DNA of 64,000 bases from Pumilibacter muris. GTDB taxonomy: Bacteria; Bacillota; Clostridia; Christensenellales; Pumilibacteraceae. The notes below the pieces were generated by a model. That model had not been told where the DNA came from. It did not search any database and saw only the letters and a list, made by a program, of their open reading frames with translations. This document shows, piece after piece, positions 48,671 to 58,416 of the stretch; position 1 is the stretch's first letter, and every line of letters begins with the position of its first letter. Both the position numbers and the translations under genes were made by a program. The DNA is taken from NCBI RefSeq assembly GCF_943193045.1, contig NZ_CALPCN010000006.1, positions 113,744 through 177,743 of the forward strand, read 5' to 3'.

Positions 48671-49504
48671 ATGTTCGATTATTTCCGCGACGCGCCTCTT
48701 AACAGATGTTGCACGTTTTTAACGGGCGGCAGGGCAAGGCGTCTTGCTTACGCATACACGCAAGAAGAACTTTGCGAGGCGGCGGATTGCGGCGCGCTTG
48801 TTTTGGGGCGCGGTAGCAACGTGCTTGTGGGCGACGCGGGTTACGACGGCGACGTGGTTGTGAACAGAACTGCTTCGAGAACGTTTTCGGGCGAATTTTG
48901 CGAGTGCGACAGCGGAGTTTTGCTGTCGCTTCTGTCGCGCGAATATGCGGCGGCGGGGCGAACGGGGCTTGAATGGGCGTATGGGCTTCCCGGCAGCGCG
49001 GGCGGCGCGGCGATAGGCAACGCGGGCGCGTTCGGCGGCTGTATGGCAGACGTTTTGGATAGCGTTACGGTGCTCTCCGGCGGCAAAGTGCGAGAGTTGA
49101 AAGCGGAGGAATGCGGTTTTAAATACCGAGCGAGCGGGATTCGCGGAACGGTGCTTAAACTTAGGCTGAAAGCGCCGCTCGGCGATGCCGAAACCATAAG
49201 GGAGCTATCCGAGCGCAACTTGGCGCGACGCCGAAAAACTCAGCCGCTGGGGGCGAGCGCGGGAAGCGTGTTTAAAGCGGCGGGGCTTTTGCCCGCAGGA
49301 CTTTTGATAGACCGCGCGGGGCTTAAAGGGGCGAGCGCGGGAGGCGCCGAAATATCGCCTATTCATGCGAATTTTATAATAAACAGAGGAGGAGCTACGA
49401 GCGGAGACGTTTTGCGGCTTATACTCGAAGCGGAAACGGCGGTGTTTTTGAAATACGGAATTCGGTTAGAGCGCGAAATCAAACTTTTGGGAGAATTTTT
49501 TTAA
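48671..49504 (+). CDS. murB: UDP-N-acetylenolpyruvoylglucosamine reductase MurB
   Basis: A 277-residue flavoenzyme that reduces enolpyruvyl-UDP-GlcNAc to UDP-MurNAc in peptidoglycan synthesis. Recognisable parts: NRCCTFLTGGRARRL, the FAD-binding LGRGSNVLVGDAGYDGDVV, GLPGSAGGAAIGNAGAFGG, the Ser motif SAGSVFKAAG, and the C-terminal acidic LEREIKLLG. It is slightly shorter than many MurB proteins (about 300) but has all motifs. In many Bacillota murB precedes the yvcJ-yvcK-whiA-crh group; here a PHP gene and whiA follow directly. Confidence 0.93.
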   Translation: MFDYFRDAPLNRCCTFLTGGRARRLAYAYTQEELCEAADCGALVLGRGSNVLVGDAGYDGDVVVNRTASRTFSGEFCECDSGVLLSLLSREYAAAGRTGLEWAYGLPGSAGGAAIGNAGAFGGCMADVLDSVTVLSGGKVRELKAEECGFKYRASGIRGTVLKLRLKAPLGDAETIRELSERNLARRRKTQPLGASAGSVFKAAGLLPAGLLIDRAGLKGASAGGAEISPIHANFIINRGGATSGDVLRLILEAETAVFLKYGIRLEREIKLLGEFF

Positions 49505-50287
49505 ATGGCGTTTTGGGGCGATTACCACACCCACACCGTGTACAGTCACGGCAAAGGAAGCATAGAGGACAGCGTGCTTAAAGCGGCGAAACTCGGTTTG
49601 CGCGAACTTGCGATAACCGAGCACGGCTTTAACCATCTTTGCTACAATTTGCGCAGAGGCGAACTTGCGAAAATGCGCGAGCAAGCTGAAATGCTTGCCG
49701 AAAAATATCCGCAAGTTAAATTATATATCGGCGTGGAAGCGAATATTTTATCGCCTAACGGAAAAATCGACGTGCGCGAGGCGGACAAGCCAAAGCTTGA
49801 CTTAACGGTGTGCGGCTATCACAAATTAGTGCGCGCTTTTCCGGCGAGTTTACAATATTTTTTGCCTAACAACATAGGGCTTTCTGGCGCAAAAACGATT
49901 GCGAGGAATACTGCGGCATATTTGAGCGCGCTCGAAAAAAACGAAATAGACATTCTTTCGCATCCCGGAAACAGTTGCAAGTGCGACGTGCGCGAGGTGG
50001 CGAGGGCTTGCAAATATTTCGGAACTTATTTCGAACTGAACGGAAAACGCATAGCCCTATCTGACGAAGAGCTTGCGGCAGCCGCCGAAGAAGGGTGCGA
50101 GTTTATAGCGAGCAGCGACGCGCATTCCCCGCGCAGAATAGCGGATTTTGCTGTTCCGTTACAAAGAATAGAGCGGGTGGGAATACCGCTCTCGCGGCTC
50201 GCGAACTACGAGCGTTTGCCGTTGTTCCGCAGCGGAAAATGCAAAGATACGAAAGAGGGCGAAAACGTTACGGGAGAGGAGTTTTAA
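49505..50287 (+). CDS. PHP-domain metal-dependent phosphoesterase
   Basis: A 260-residue PHP protein: WGDYHTHTVYSHGKGSIEDSV at the N-terminus supplies the metal-binding HTHT, then ELAITEHGFNH, YIGVEANIL, DILSHPGN and SSDAHSPRRI. It belongs to the YcdX-type PHP group rather than the histidinol phosphatase group of the gene at 24748. The ATG overlaps none of murB (adjacent codons), so translation is coupled. Its substrate is unknown. Confidence 0.85.
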   Translation: MAFWGDYHTHTVYSHGKGSIEDSVLKAAKLGLRELAITEHGFNHLCYNLRRGELAKMREQAEMLAEKYPQVKLYIGVEANILSPNGKIDVREADKPKLDLTVCGYHKLVRAFPASLQYFLPNNIGLSGAKTIARNTAAYLSALEKNEIDILSHPGNSCKCDVREVARACKYFGTYFELNGKRIALSDEELAAAAEEGCEFIASSDAHSPRRIADFAVPLQRIERVGIPLSRLANYERLPLFRSGKCKDTKEGENVTGEEF

Positions 50288-51211
50288 TTGACGGGAGCGG
50301 ACGGAAACACCGAATTGGAAGAAGCGGAGAGCAAGCTTTGCAAGGCAAGCAAAGAAGAGCTCGCGTTAAAACCGCTTGCCTCGCGCGGAGAAAAGACGGC
50401 TTTTTTGTCGGCAGTGATTTTCACGTCGGGTTCGCTGCTTATTCACGGTTCGCGCGTTTCGGCGAGCGTCTCGACGCAAAACGAATTTCTTGCGAAAGCC
50501 GTTTCCGACGCGGCGCAAAGCCTTACGGGAAAAGCCGCCGAAGTTTCGCGCGTTGGAAAAACGTCGGAAGTTCTTATAAGCGACGCGGTTGAGTTGCTCG
50601 GCGAATGCAGAGTGCTTAACTCCGAGAGTTGGGTGGTGTGCGACGGAATAGACAAAGCCTTAACGCGGGAGCGAGCCGACGCGGCGGCGTTCGTGCGCGG
50701 CGCTTATCTCGGAGGCGGCAGTTTGATTGTGCCCAAGTACCACCTTGAATTTTCTTTCGGAAAAAAGACGATTGCCGAAGATTTTGCGGCGCTTATATTG
50801 AGGTTCGGCATTAAAACCGAGCTCACCGCGCACAGGGGCAGAGCTGTGGTTTACACCAAAGACAGCGAGCACATAAGCGATTGCCTCGCTTTAATGGGCG
50901 GCGTAAAAGCGGTGCTGTCGCTCAATTCGATAATGGCGGCAAGGCAAATGAGCGCGCACATAAACCGTCAGCAAAATTGCGACCTGTATAACATAGATAA
51001 GCAAATCACCACCGGGCTCAACCAATGCGCGTATCTTAAAGAACTCGACCTTAGCGTCGTGTCGCAAGGGCTGAAAGAAGCGGCGCAAATGCGACTCGCT
51101 CATCCCGATTACAGCTACGAACAACTTGCCGCGCTTCTCGGAATTACCAAAAGCGGATTGAAAAACAGATTGCGACGATTAAAAGAAATTTACGAGCGCG
51201 GCGGAGTATAA
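50288..51211 (+). CDS. whiA: WhiA-type DNA-binding regulator
   Basis: A 307-residue protein of WhiA length. The middle contains a LAGLIDADG-homing-endonuclease-like fold (AFVRGAYLGGGSLIVPKYHLEFSF) and the C-terminus an HTH domain (YSYEQLAALLGITKSGLKNRLRRLKEI). The start is a TTG right after the preceding stop, with GGGAGAGGAG upstream. WhiA controls cell division and, in Streptomyces, sporulation; in Bacillota it affects chromosome segregation. Its Crh-like partner gene follows, as in Bacillus. Confidence 0.93.
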   Translation: MTGADGNTELEEAESKLCKASKEELALKPLASRGEKTAFLSAVIFTSGSLLIHGSRVSASVSTQNEFLAKAVSDAAQSLTGKAAEVSRVGKTSEVLISDAVELLGECRVLNSESWVVCDGIDKALTRERADAAAFVRGAYLGGGSLIVPKYHLEFSFGKKTIAEDFAALILRFGIKTELTAHRGRAVVYTKDSEHISDCLALMGGVKAVLSLNSIMAARQMSAHINRQQNCDLYNIDKQITTGLNQCAYLKELDLSVVSQGLKEAAQMRLAHPDYSYEQLAALLGITKSGLKNRLRRLKEIYERGGV

Positions 51212-51262
51212 AAAAAATCGGTATAGGAAAAAAACGAAAAAGGAAACGGGAGGGAAATAAAA

Positions 51263-51520
51263 ATGGTATTTAAAGAAACGGCTGTCGGAAGAGTGTTCAC
51301 GCATACCGACGCGCAACAGATTGTTGGGCGGTGCATGCGTTACGACAGCGAAATCACTTTCGAAATGGGCACGAAAAAAATAAACGGAAAAAGCTTAATG
51401 GGAGTTATAAGCATGGCTCTTAAAAGCGACGACGTTGTTACCGTTATCGCAAAAGGCGACGACCAAGAAGACGCGCTCGCGGCGGCGGTTAAGATGCTGT
51501 CGGCAAAGCACCCCGAATAG
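51263..51520 (+). CDS. crh: HPr-like (Crh-type) protein lacking the phosphorylated His
   Basis: An 85-residue protein of the HPr fold: ETAVGRVFTHTDAQQIVGRC, YDSEITFEMGTKKINGKSLMGVISMALKSDD and AKGDDQEDALAAAVKML. The Ser 46 region (GKSLMGVISM, Ser 44 here) is conserved, but the residue aligned with His 15 is Thr 13 and the following Arg is lost, so phosphotransfer from enzyme I is unlikely. Bacillus Crh is also an HPr paralogue that lacks His 15, keeps Ser 46 and lies downstream of whiA. It would act as a regulatory partner in carbon catabolite control after Ser phosphorylation. GGGAGGG precedes the ATG. Confidence 0.82.
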   Translation: MVFKETAVGRVFTHTDAQQIVGRCMRYDSEITFEMGTKKINGKSLMGVISMALKSDDVVTVIAKGDDQEDALAAAVKMLSAKHPE

Positions 51521-51551
51521 AACAGACTACACACGCAAGGAAATTACGAGC

Positions 51552-54500
51552 ATGGAACAAACCGCTTCGAATAAAGAGGAACGCAAAGAGAAAGAATTCG
51601 TGCATTTGCACGTTCACACCGAATACAGTTTGCTTGACGGCGCGACCCGCATAGGCAAGCTGTTTTCCGCATGCGACGAAATGAACATGCCCGCCGTTGC
51701 CATTACCGACCACGGCAACATGTACGGCGTTCTCGAATTTGTGAAAGCGGCTGTTAAACACACCGACCCCAAAGCGGATTTTTATGAGTTTATGGCTGAA
51801 AAGCGCCCTTATAAAGTTAAGCCCATAATAGGGTGCGAACTTTATATGTGCGAAGATATGGCGGTTAAAACGAGCCGCGACGGGAAAATGCCGAAATATA
51901 ATCACCTTGTGTTGCTTGCGAAAAACGAGACGGGGTATAAAAACCTTATAAAGCTTGTTTCGCGCTCGTATACCGAAGGGTTATACTACAAGCCGCGCAT
52001 AGACATGCCGCTTTTGCGGCAATACACCGAAGGGCTTGTTTGCCTTTCGGCTTGCGTTGCGGGAGCTATTCCGCAAGCTATTTTGGCGGGCGACTTGAAC
52101 AAAGCGGACGCGCTCGTTAAAGAATTTAAAAGTTTGTTCGGCGAAGATTTTTACATAGAAATTCAAGACCACAACATAAAAGACCAAAAAGTTGTGTTGC
52201 CGCACCTTATCAGGTTGGCGCGCGAAAACGGAGTTAAGATTGTTGCTACCAACGACGTGCATTATTTAACGCGAGCCGACGCCACAATGCAAAAGGTTTT
52301 GCAGTGCATATCGTTCCGCACCACAATGGTGTATAACGAAGACGAAGTGCGGCAAGACGCGGGCGACGCCGTTACCGACGAAGGAATAACCGACGACGGA
52401 TATTTCCCCACGAAAGAATTTTATTTGAAGAGCTACGACGAAATGCTTTCGCTGTTTCCGTCGTTGCCCGAAAGTTTGGAAGTAACGAAAGAAATAGCCG
52501 ACAAATGCGACGGGTGCTATTATTTTCGCAAAGAGCCGCTTTTGCCGTCGTACTATCCCGAAGACGGAAGCGAGCCCTACGAGTTTTTGCGTAAGCTCAC
52601 TTACGACGGACTGACTCGCAAATATAAAACTATAACCGAAGAAATAGAAAAACGCGCCGAATACGAACTCGGAGTTATTCACAGGCTCGGCTTTGTGGAT
52701 TACTTCCTTATTGTGTGGGATTTTATTCACTGGTCGGAAACGCACGACGTTCCCGTAGGACCGGGCAGAGGCAGCGGTGTTGGCAGTATCGTGGCTTACG
52801 CAATCGGAATAACAAAGGTAAACCCTTTGAAATATCAACTGATATTCGAGCGCTTTTTAAATTCGGAGCGCGTGTCAAACCCCGACTTCGATATAGACTT
52901 TTGCGTGGACAAGCGCGAACTCGTTATACAGTACGTTACGGAAAAATACGGAGCGCCGAACGTGTCGCAGATAGTAACGTTCGGCACTATGGCGGCAAAG
53001 CAAGCGGTTAAAGACGTAGGGCGCGTGTATAACTACCCGTATTCCGAAGTGGAAAAGATTACAAAGCTCATTCCCGGAATGATGGGCAAAAAGCACTTAA
53101 CGCACATTTTGGGCTTTCAAAAATGGAAAGACAACGAGCCGAGCCCCGTTATAGGCGAGTTGCGCGACATGTACGACAACAACGAAATGGCGCGGGTTAT
53201 TTTGGATATGGCAATGAAAATAGAGGGAATGCCGCGCCAGACGGGAATGCACGCGGCGGGCGTAATTATCTGTCGCGACCCCATATCCGACCACGTTCCT
53301 ATGGCTAAAACGGGCGACGGCAATATAACCACAGAGTTCAATATGATAGAGTGCGAGGAACTCGGACTTTTGAAAATGGACTTTTTGGGACTTAGAACGC
53401 TTACCGACATTAAAAAGGCTGTGGATATTGTTAAGGTGACGCAGGGCGTAAACCTCGACTTTTACGACATGGAATATAACGACGAGGGCGTGTTTAAGCT
53501 AATCGGCGACGGCGACACGCACGCGGTGTTCCAACTCGAATCGGAAGGCATGAAAAAGTTCATGCGCGACCTAAAACCGTCAAGCCTCGAAGATATTATA
53601 GCGGGAATATCGCTGTACCGTCCCGGCCCTATGGACAAAATAGACGAGTACGTTTTCAACAAAAAAAATCCCGACAAAATAAAATACGACCACCCGCTTA
53701 CAAAACCCATTTTGGAAGTGTCTTACGGAATAATGGTGTATCAAGAACAGGTTATGCAAATGGTTCAGGCGCTCGGCGGCTACACTTTGGGACGAGCCGA
53801 CAACGTGCGCCGCATGATGAGCAAGAAAAAAGTGGACGCTATGGAAAAGGAACGCGAAGTGTTCGTTCACGGCACGGTTGACCACGGCGTCGAAATTCCC
53901 GGTTGCATTAAAAACGGCGTGCCCGAAGACGTGGCGAATAAGATTTACGACGATATGATTGCGTTCGCGTCTTACGCCTTTAACAAAAGCCATGCGGCGG
54001 CGTATGCGTATCTTGCGTATCAAACGGCATATCTTAAATGCTATTATCCCGTAGAGTTCATAACGGCGGTGCTCAACAACCGAATAACGAGCATAGACGA
54101 AATAACCAACTATTTAACGTATTTAAAAGAGCGCAACGTAACCGTTTTGCCGCCGTCTATCAATAAGTCGTTCGTCGAGTTTACGGTTGAGAACGGAGCG
54201 GTGCGAATAGGGCTTGCCGCCATTAAAAACGTTGGTAAGGGCGTTATAGAAGAAATTATAAAAGAGCGCGAAAAGGGCGGCGAATTTACCGACTTTGTGC
54301 AGTTCGTCAAAAGAATAGAAAACGCGCAGTTAAACAAGCGTATGCTCGAAAGTCTTATATATGCGGGCGCGTTCGATTGCTTGGGCAAAACGCGCAGCCA
54401 ATATATTGCGGTGTATGAAACCGTAATCGACAGAGTGAACAAAGACAGAGCGGCGCGCCTTAAAGGTCAGTTCTCGTTTTTCGATATGAGCGACGATTGC

Positions 54501-55202
54501 GCAAAGCTCGACGAATTCGAGTATCCCGCTATGAGAGAATATCCGCTCGGCGTTAAACTTGCCAAAGAAAAGGAAGTTGCGGGCGTGTATTTAACGGGGC
54601 ACCCGCTCGAAGAGTATACGGGGCATCTTAAAAAGTACAACTACAATTCGGCTAATATAAAACCCGCGTGGGGCGACGACGGCGAGCTTACGGGACTTAA
54701 AGATGACACCGTTGTAAAGCTCGGCGGAATGCTTGTGGAGGCGGAAAAGAAATTCACGAAATCGGGCAAAGAGCTCGGAATAGGAAAGCTCGAAGACTTA
54801 TACGGCACCGTTGACCTAATGCTTACGGGTTACACTTATAAAAAGCTTAAAAACGTTTTTCAAAAAGACGGAATGGTTACCGTTACGGGCAAAATAAAAA
54901 ACCGCGAAGATTCCGTTACCGTGTGGGTTGATTCAATAGAGCTGTGGGGGGACGTTAAGCCCGAAGCTCCGCCCAAAATGATTTGCTTTTATCTTTCGTT
55001 CGGCAATAGCGACCCGTCGGTTATGGACAACTTGCAAGACATTCTTTCGGCATATCCGGGACGCGACGAAACGTATTGCAAAAACCTTGACGACGGCAAG
55101 CTTTATCCGCTCGGCATAGGGGTGGAAGTGAGCGACAGCCTTGTAAGCGAGGCTCGCGGACTTATGGGAAGCGAAAACGTGAAAATTGCGGTGAAGAAGT
55201 AA
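51552..55202 (+). CDS. dnaE: DNA polymerase III alpha subunit (DnaE)
   Basis: A 1216-residue replicative polymerase subunit. The ATG at 51552 is preferred (AAGGAAA upstream); the in-frame sequence before it overlaps the HPr-like gene. The N-terminal PHP domain has FVHLHVHTEYSLLDGA and ITDHGNMYG. The polymerase active site is NPDFDIDFCVDKRE. The YAFNKSHAAAYAYLAYQTAYLK segment and a C-terminal OB-fold (VKLGGMLVEAEKKFTKSG) complete the DnaE pattern, which is distinct from PolC (no internal exonuclease). Confidence 0.95.
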   Translation: MEQTASNKEERKEKEFVHLHVHTEYSLLDGATRIGKLFSACDEMNMPAVAITDHGNMYGVLEFVKAAVKHTDPKADFYEFMAEKRPYKVKPIIGCELYMCEDMAVKTSRDGKMPKYNHLVLLAKNETGYKNLIKLVSRSYTEGLYYKPRIDMPLLRQYTEGLVCLSACVAGAIPQAILAGDLNKADALVKEFKSLFGEDFYIEIQDHNIKDQKVVLPHLIRLARENGVKIVATNDVHYLTRADATMQKVLQCISFRTTMVYNEDEVRQDAGDAVTDEGITDDGYFPTKEFYLKSYDEMLSLFPSLPESLEVTKEIADKCDGCYYFRKEPLLPSYYPEDGSEPYEFLRKLTYDGLTRKYKTITEEIEKRAEYELGVIHRLGFVDYFLIVWDFIHWSETHDVPVGPGRGSGVGSIVAYAIGITKVNPLKYQLIFERFLNSERVSNPDFDIDFCVDKRELVIQYVTEKYGAPNVSQIVTFGTMAAKQAVKDVGRVYNYPYSEVEKITKLIPGMMGKKHLTHILGFQKWKDNEPSPVIGELRDMYDNNEMARVILDMAMKIEGMPRQTGMHAAGVIICRDPISDHVPMAKTGDGNITTEFNMIECEELGLLKMDFLGLRTLTDIKKAVDIVKVTQGVNLDFYDMEYNDEGVFKLIGDGDTHAVFQLESEGMKKFMRDLKPSSLEDIIAGISLYRPGPMDKIDEYVFNKKNPDKIKYDHPLTKPILEVSYGIMVYQEQVMQMVQALGGYTLGRADNVRRMMSKKKVDAMEKEREVFVHGTVDHGVEIPGCIKNGVPEDVANKIYDDMIAFASYAFNKSHAAAYAYLAYQTAYLKCYYPVEFITAVLNNRITSIDEITNYLTYLKERNVTVLPPSINKSFVEFTVENGAVRIGLAAIKNVGKGVIEEIIKEREKGGEFTDFVQFVKRIENAQLNKRMLESLIYAGAFDCLGKTRSQYIAVYETVIDRVNKDRAARLKGQFSFFDMSDDCAKLDEFEYPAMREYPLGVKLAKEKEVAGVYLTGHPLEEYTGHLKKYNYNSANIKPAWGDDGELTGLKDDTVVKLGGMLVEAEKKFTKSGKELGIGKLEDLYGTVDLMLTGYTYKKLKNVFQKDGMVTVTGKIKNREDSVTVWVDSIELWGDVKPEAPPKMICFYLSFGNSDPSVMDNLQDILSAYPGRDETYCKNLDDGKLYPLGIGVEVSDSLVSEARGLMGSENVKIAVKK

Positions 55203-55239
55203 GGGGTGTTTTGTTGCTTTGCGGGCAACGGGTTCGCTT

Positions 55240-55275
55240 GTCATTGCGAGGAGCCGTAGGCGACGCGGCAATCTT
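55240..55275. repeat. Dispersed palindromic repeat, short copy
   Basis: GTCATTGCGAGGAGCCGTAG ends in GACGCGGCAATCTT, the same arms as the copies at 16516 and 16633 but with only one half. It lies between dnaE and pfkA. No gene is seen in 55203-55495. Confidence 0.7.
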
Positions 55276-55399
55276 TGCTCTGAACAAACGCCGACCTTTT
55301 GCGACCAAAAAGCCGCCGCGCTTTCGCTCGCAAAGTTTCAATAAGTCAAAAAGAGTTTCCGTTGCCACGCAAGACAATAAAAAAACTTTCTTTAAACAG

Positions 55400-55429
55400 T
55401 TGCTTTTATTGCGCTTTTTTTGATACAAT
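55400..55429 (+). promoter_or_regulatory. Promoter of pfkA
   Basis: TTGCTT (55400-55405), 18-base spacer, TACAAT (55424-55429) with TGA as extended -10. The 60-base leader can fold (CCGCAA / TTGCGG) and ends in CGGAGG before the ATG. Confidence 0.65.
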
Positions 55430-55495
55430 ATTATCGGAGAAATTTCCGCAATCGTCGTAAGGCGTTGCGGGGCAAATTTTTGCTACGGAGGCTTT

Positions 55496-56455
55496 ATGAA
55501 AAAAATCGCTGTTTTAACGTCGGGCGGAGACGCGCCCGGAATGAACGCGGCAATACGCGCGGTTGTGCGTTACGGTATTTTCGCGGGCATGGAAGTTATG
55601 GGAATAGAGCGCGGTTACGCGGGGCTTTTGGAAGGAAAGTTCGTGACTATGAACATGCGCAGCGTGTCGGATATTATTCAGCGCGGCGGCACCGTTTTGC
55701 GCACGGCTCGTTGCCTTGAAATGAAAACCGAAGAAGGGCAAACAAAGGCGGTTGAGCAACTTAAAGCGAACGGAGTGGAAGGGCTTATCGTTATAGGCGG
55801 CGACGGTTCTTTTATGGGCGCGAAAGCTCTCAGCGAGCGCAATTTCCCGTCTATCGGAATACCCGGAACAATAGACAACGACCTTGCCTACACCGATTAC
55901 ACGCTTGGATTCGACACCGCGTGCAACACCATTTTGGACGCCATTAACAAAATACGCGACACAATGACGAGCCACGACAGAGTTTCGATTATAGAGGTTA
56001 TGGGGCGCAACTGCGGCGACCTTGCGTTGCACACGGGGCTTGGCGGCGGCGCCGAAGTTATAATAGTTCCCGAACACAAAATAGACATTGCTCGCGTGTG
56101 CGAAAGATTGGAGGCGAGCAAGCAACGCGGAAAGCACAGCGGAATAGTGGTGCTTGCCGAAGGCGCGGGCACGGCGGACGAATGGGCTAAGCAGATTGCC
56201 GAGCGCACGGGGTTGAGTATTCGCTCTACCGTTCTCGGGCATTTGCAACGCGGCGGAAGTCCGAGCATGAAAGACAGATTTTTGGGCACCACAATGGGCG
56301 TGTATGCCGTGCAGCTTCTTGAAAAGGGAATAGGCAACAGAGTTGTGGGCATACGCGACAACAAGCTGTACGACGAAGACATTGTTACGGCTTGCGGCAT
56401 GAAAAAGAAATTTAACACCGAGCTTTATAATATGGCGGGCGTGGTGGCAAGATAA
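55496..56455 (+). CDS. pfkA: ATP-dependent 6-phosphofructokinase
   Basis: A 319-residue enzyme that phosphorylates fructose 6-phosphate in glycolysis. Typical motifs: LTSGGDAPGMNAAIRAVV (ATP site), IGGDGSFMGA, GIPGTIDNDL with the catalytic Asp near residue 126, GFDTACN, and EVMGRNCGDLAL. Gly rather than Lys follows GGDGS-type positions, as in ATP-dependent rather than PPi-dependent enzymes. Full length. A clear CGGAGG precedes the ATG. Confidence 0.96.
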   Translation: MKKIAVLTSGGDAPGMNAAIRAVVRYGIFAGMEVMGIERGYAGLLEGKFVTMNMRSVSDIIQRGGTVLRTARCLEMKTEEGQTKAVEQLKANGVEGLIVIGGDGSFMGAKALSERNFPSIGIPGTIDNDLAYTDYTLGFDTACNTILDAINKIRDTMTSHDRVSIIEVMGRNCGDLALHTGLGGGAEVIIVPEHKIDIARVCERLEASKQRGKHSGIVVLAEGAGTADEWAKQIAERTGLSIRSTVLGHLQRGGSPSMKDRFLGTTMGVYAVQLLEKGIGNRVVGIRDNKLYDEDIVTACGMKKKFNTELYNMAGVVAR

Positions 56456-56483
56456 TATCGAGCCGTATTTTAAACGGAGCTTT

Positions 56484-57608
56484 ATGAAAAACGGAAAGGG
56501 CGAACGCAACAAAAAAAGCGACATAAATTTAACGAAGCTGAACAGCACGGCTACGCGCGTTGTGTATTGGATGTTTCAAATACTCATTCTTTGCACGATG
56601 ATGTTTTCGCTTGTGTCGCTTTTTACCGAGCCCACTCTTTTCGACAAAGGCACTCACATAGAGCACATTATGCTTTGCGTGGTTTCGCTTGTTTTATATA
56701 ACATTCCGAGCATAGCGCAACGCAGATTTAAGTTGTATGTTCCGTCGGCAATGCACATATTCGTGCTGTTGTTCATATTCGCGCATTTCATTTTGGGCGA
56801 AGTTTTCGAAACGTATAAAGTGAGCGCGGTATTCGATAAGCTTTTACACACCACGAGCGGGCTTGCCATAGCTTTGGGCGGATTCTCGCTTGTGAACATT
56901 TTGAACGATTCGCGCAACACTCATTTAAAGCTTAGCCCGTTGTTTGTGGCGTTGTTTTCGTTTTGTTTCGCTCTTGCAATCGCGCTTTTGTGGGAAGTGC
57001 TCGAATTTACTTCCGACAGCCTTTTCGGCACTAACATGCAACGGTATATTCCGCCCGAAAATGTGGAACAGGCTGTTCCGCCTAAGCAGGGCTACGGACT
57101 TATAGACACAATGGGCGATATGATTGTGTCTACTGCGGCGGCGTTTGTGGTTAGCGTGCTCGGCTATGTTGCGCTTAGAAAAAAGACAAAGTATCTCAAC
57201 AGATTTTTGTTGCGTAAGATTCCCGACTACGACACCGCGATAGCGGAAGCCGAAGAAGCGGGCGACACCAAACTTGTGGAGGCGCTCAAAAAAGCGCGCG
57301 ACGAAGTTTTGAAACAATCGGAAGAAGAAAGCCCGGAAAAAGAAAAGATTACAGACGAATCGGCGGACGGCGAACTTTCGGCGCCGCAAGAGGCGCAGTT
57401 GCCCGAAAACGGCGAAGAGGGCGATGAAGCTCAACCGCAAGAGCAAGAGCTTGCGCTAACAGGCGGCGAGAGCGTTAAAACGGACAGCGCCGAAGTTGAC
57501 GTGACGGAAGATGCGGAAGGGAACGGCGAACCGCAAATTATTGCCGAACCGCAAGAAGCGACGGCGGAAAACGGCGCAACAAAAAGCGTAAAGAATGATA
57601 GAAGTTAA
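56484..57608 (+). CDS. Membrane protein with YjdF (DUF2238)-like core and acidic tail
   Basis: A 374-residue protein with about five membrane helices in residues 20-245 and a Glu/Ala-rich cytoplasmic tail from about 250 onward. The core segments VFDKLLHTTSGLAIALGG, ALLWEVLEFTSDSLFGTNMQ and GYGLIDTMGDMIVSTAAAF match the pattern of the YjdF/DUF2238 membrane family of unknown function. The tail resembles the charged tails on the Opp proteins in this window. Its stop lies 14 bases inside the next gene, so it is co-transcribed with the ECF transporter genes. Confidence 0.75.
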   Translation: MKNGKGERNKKSDINLTKLNSTATRVVYWMFQILILCTMMFSLVSLFTEPTLFDKGTHIEHIMLCVVSLVLYNIPSIAQRRFKLYVPSAMHIFVLLFIFAHFILGEVFETYKVSAVFDKLLHTTSGLAIALGGFSLVNILNDSRNTHLKLSPLFVALFSFCFALAIALLWEVLEFTSDSLFGTNMQRYIPPENVEQAVPPKQGYGLIDTMGDMIVSTAAAFVVSVLGYVALRKKTKYLNRFLLRKIPDYDTAIAEAEEAGDTKLVEALKKARDEVLKQSEEESPEKEKITDESADGELSAPQEAQLPENGEEGDEAQPQEQELALTGGESVKTDSAEVDVTEDAEGNGEPQIIAEPQEATAENGATKSVKNDRS

Positions 57609-58416
57609 AAACGTTAAATATATTTACAACGAAGACGCCGACGACGAAAAAGAGGCGCTCGGCGGCGTGTCGTTTAGCATTGCCGACGGCGAATTCGTGG
57701 CGCTTGTCGGGCATAACGGCAGCGGCAAAAGCACGCTCGCAAAGCTTTTTAACGGGCTTATATTGCCCAAAGAAGGCGAAGTTCTTATAGACGGCATGAG
57801 CACAGCCGACAAGAAAAAGCTATTCGACATTCGCAAAACCGTGGGGGTTGTTTTTCAAAATCCCGACAATCAAATGGTGGCGTCCATAATAGAGGACGAC
57901 GTTGCTTTCGGACCCGAAAACATAGGGCTTCCGCCCGCAGAAATCAGCGAACGCGTGCAATGGGCGCTTGAATCGGTGGGAATGGAAGAACACCGCAAAG
58001 GTACGCCGTTTAGGCTGTCGGGCGGGCAAAAGCAGCGCCTTGCAATAGCGGGAGTGCTCGCCGTAAAGCCCAAAATCATGGTGCTTGACGAGAGCACTGC
58101 AATGCTCGACCCCGTTGGGCGCGACGAGGTTATGAAAGTTATTATGCGCCTCAACCGCGAAGAAAAAATGACGGTTGTTATGATAACGCATTTTATGGAA
58201 GAGGCTGCGCTCGCCGACCGCATAATAGTGCTTAGCGGCGGATTTGTGGCGGGCGAGGGGAAAAAAGAAATTTTCCGCAACCGCGATTTAATTGAAAGGG
58301 CGGGGCTCGAACTGCCTCTTGCCGCCCGCATAGCCGACGCGCTGAGAGCGCGCGGGCTCGAACTGAACGCCGACGTGACTTTGCCTGAGGAGCTTGTGAA
58401 AGCGCTATGCCGATAA
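57595..58416 (+). CDS. ecfA1: Energy-coupling factor transporter ATPase EcfA1
   Basis: A 273-residue ABC ATPase: Walker A GHNGSGKST near residue 39, Q-loop VVFQNPDNQMVA, signature LSGGQKQRLAIAG, Walker B IMVLDESTAMLDP (the Ser after Glu is normal in EcfA1). Together with EcfA2 and EcfT it energises uptake of vitamins by separate substrate-binding S components. The next ATPase gene overlaps it by ten bases. No S-component gene is nearby, so the module is probably the shared group II type. Confidence 0.94.
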   Translation: MIEVKNVKYIYNEDADDEKEALGGVSFSIADGEFVALVGHNGSGKSTLAKLFNGLILPKEGEVLIDGMSTADKKKLFDIRKTVGVVFQNPDNQMVASIIEDDVAFGPENIGLPPAEISERVQWALESVGMEEHRKGTPFRLSGGQKQRLAIAGVLAVKPKIMVLDESTAMLDPVGRDEVMKVIMRLNREEKMTVVMITHFMEEAALADRIIVLSGGFVAGEGKKEIFRNRDLIERAGLELPLAARIADALRARGLELNADVTLPEELVKALCR

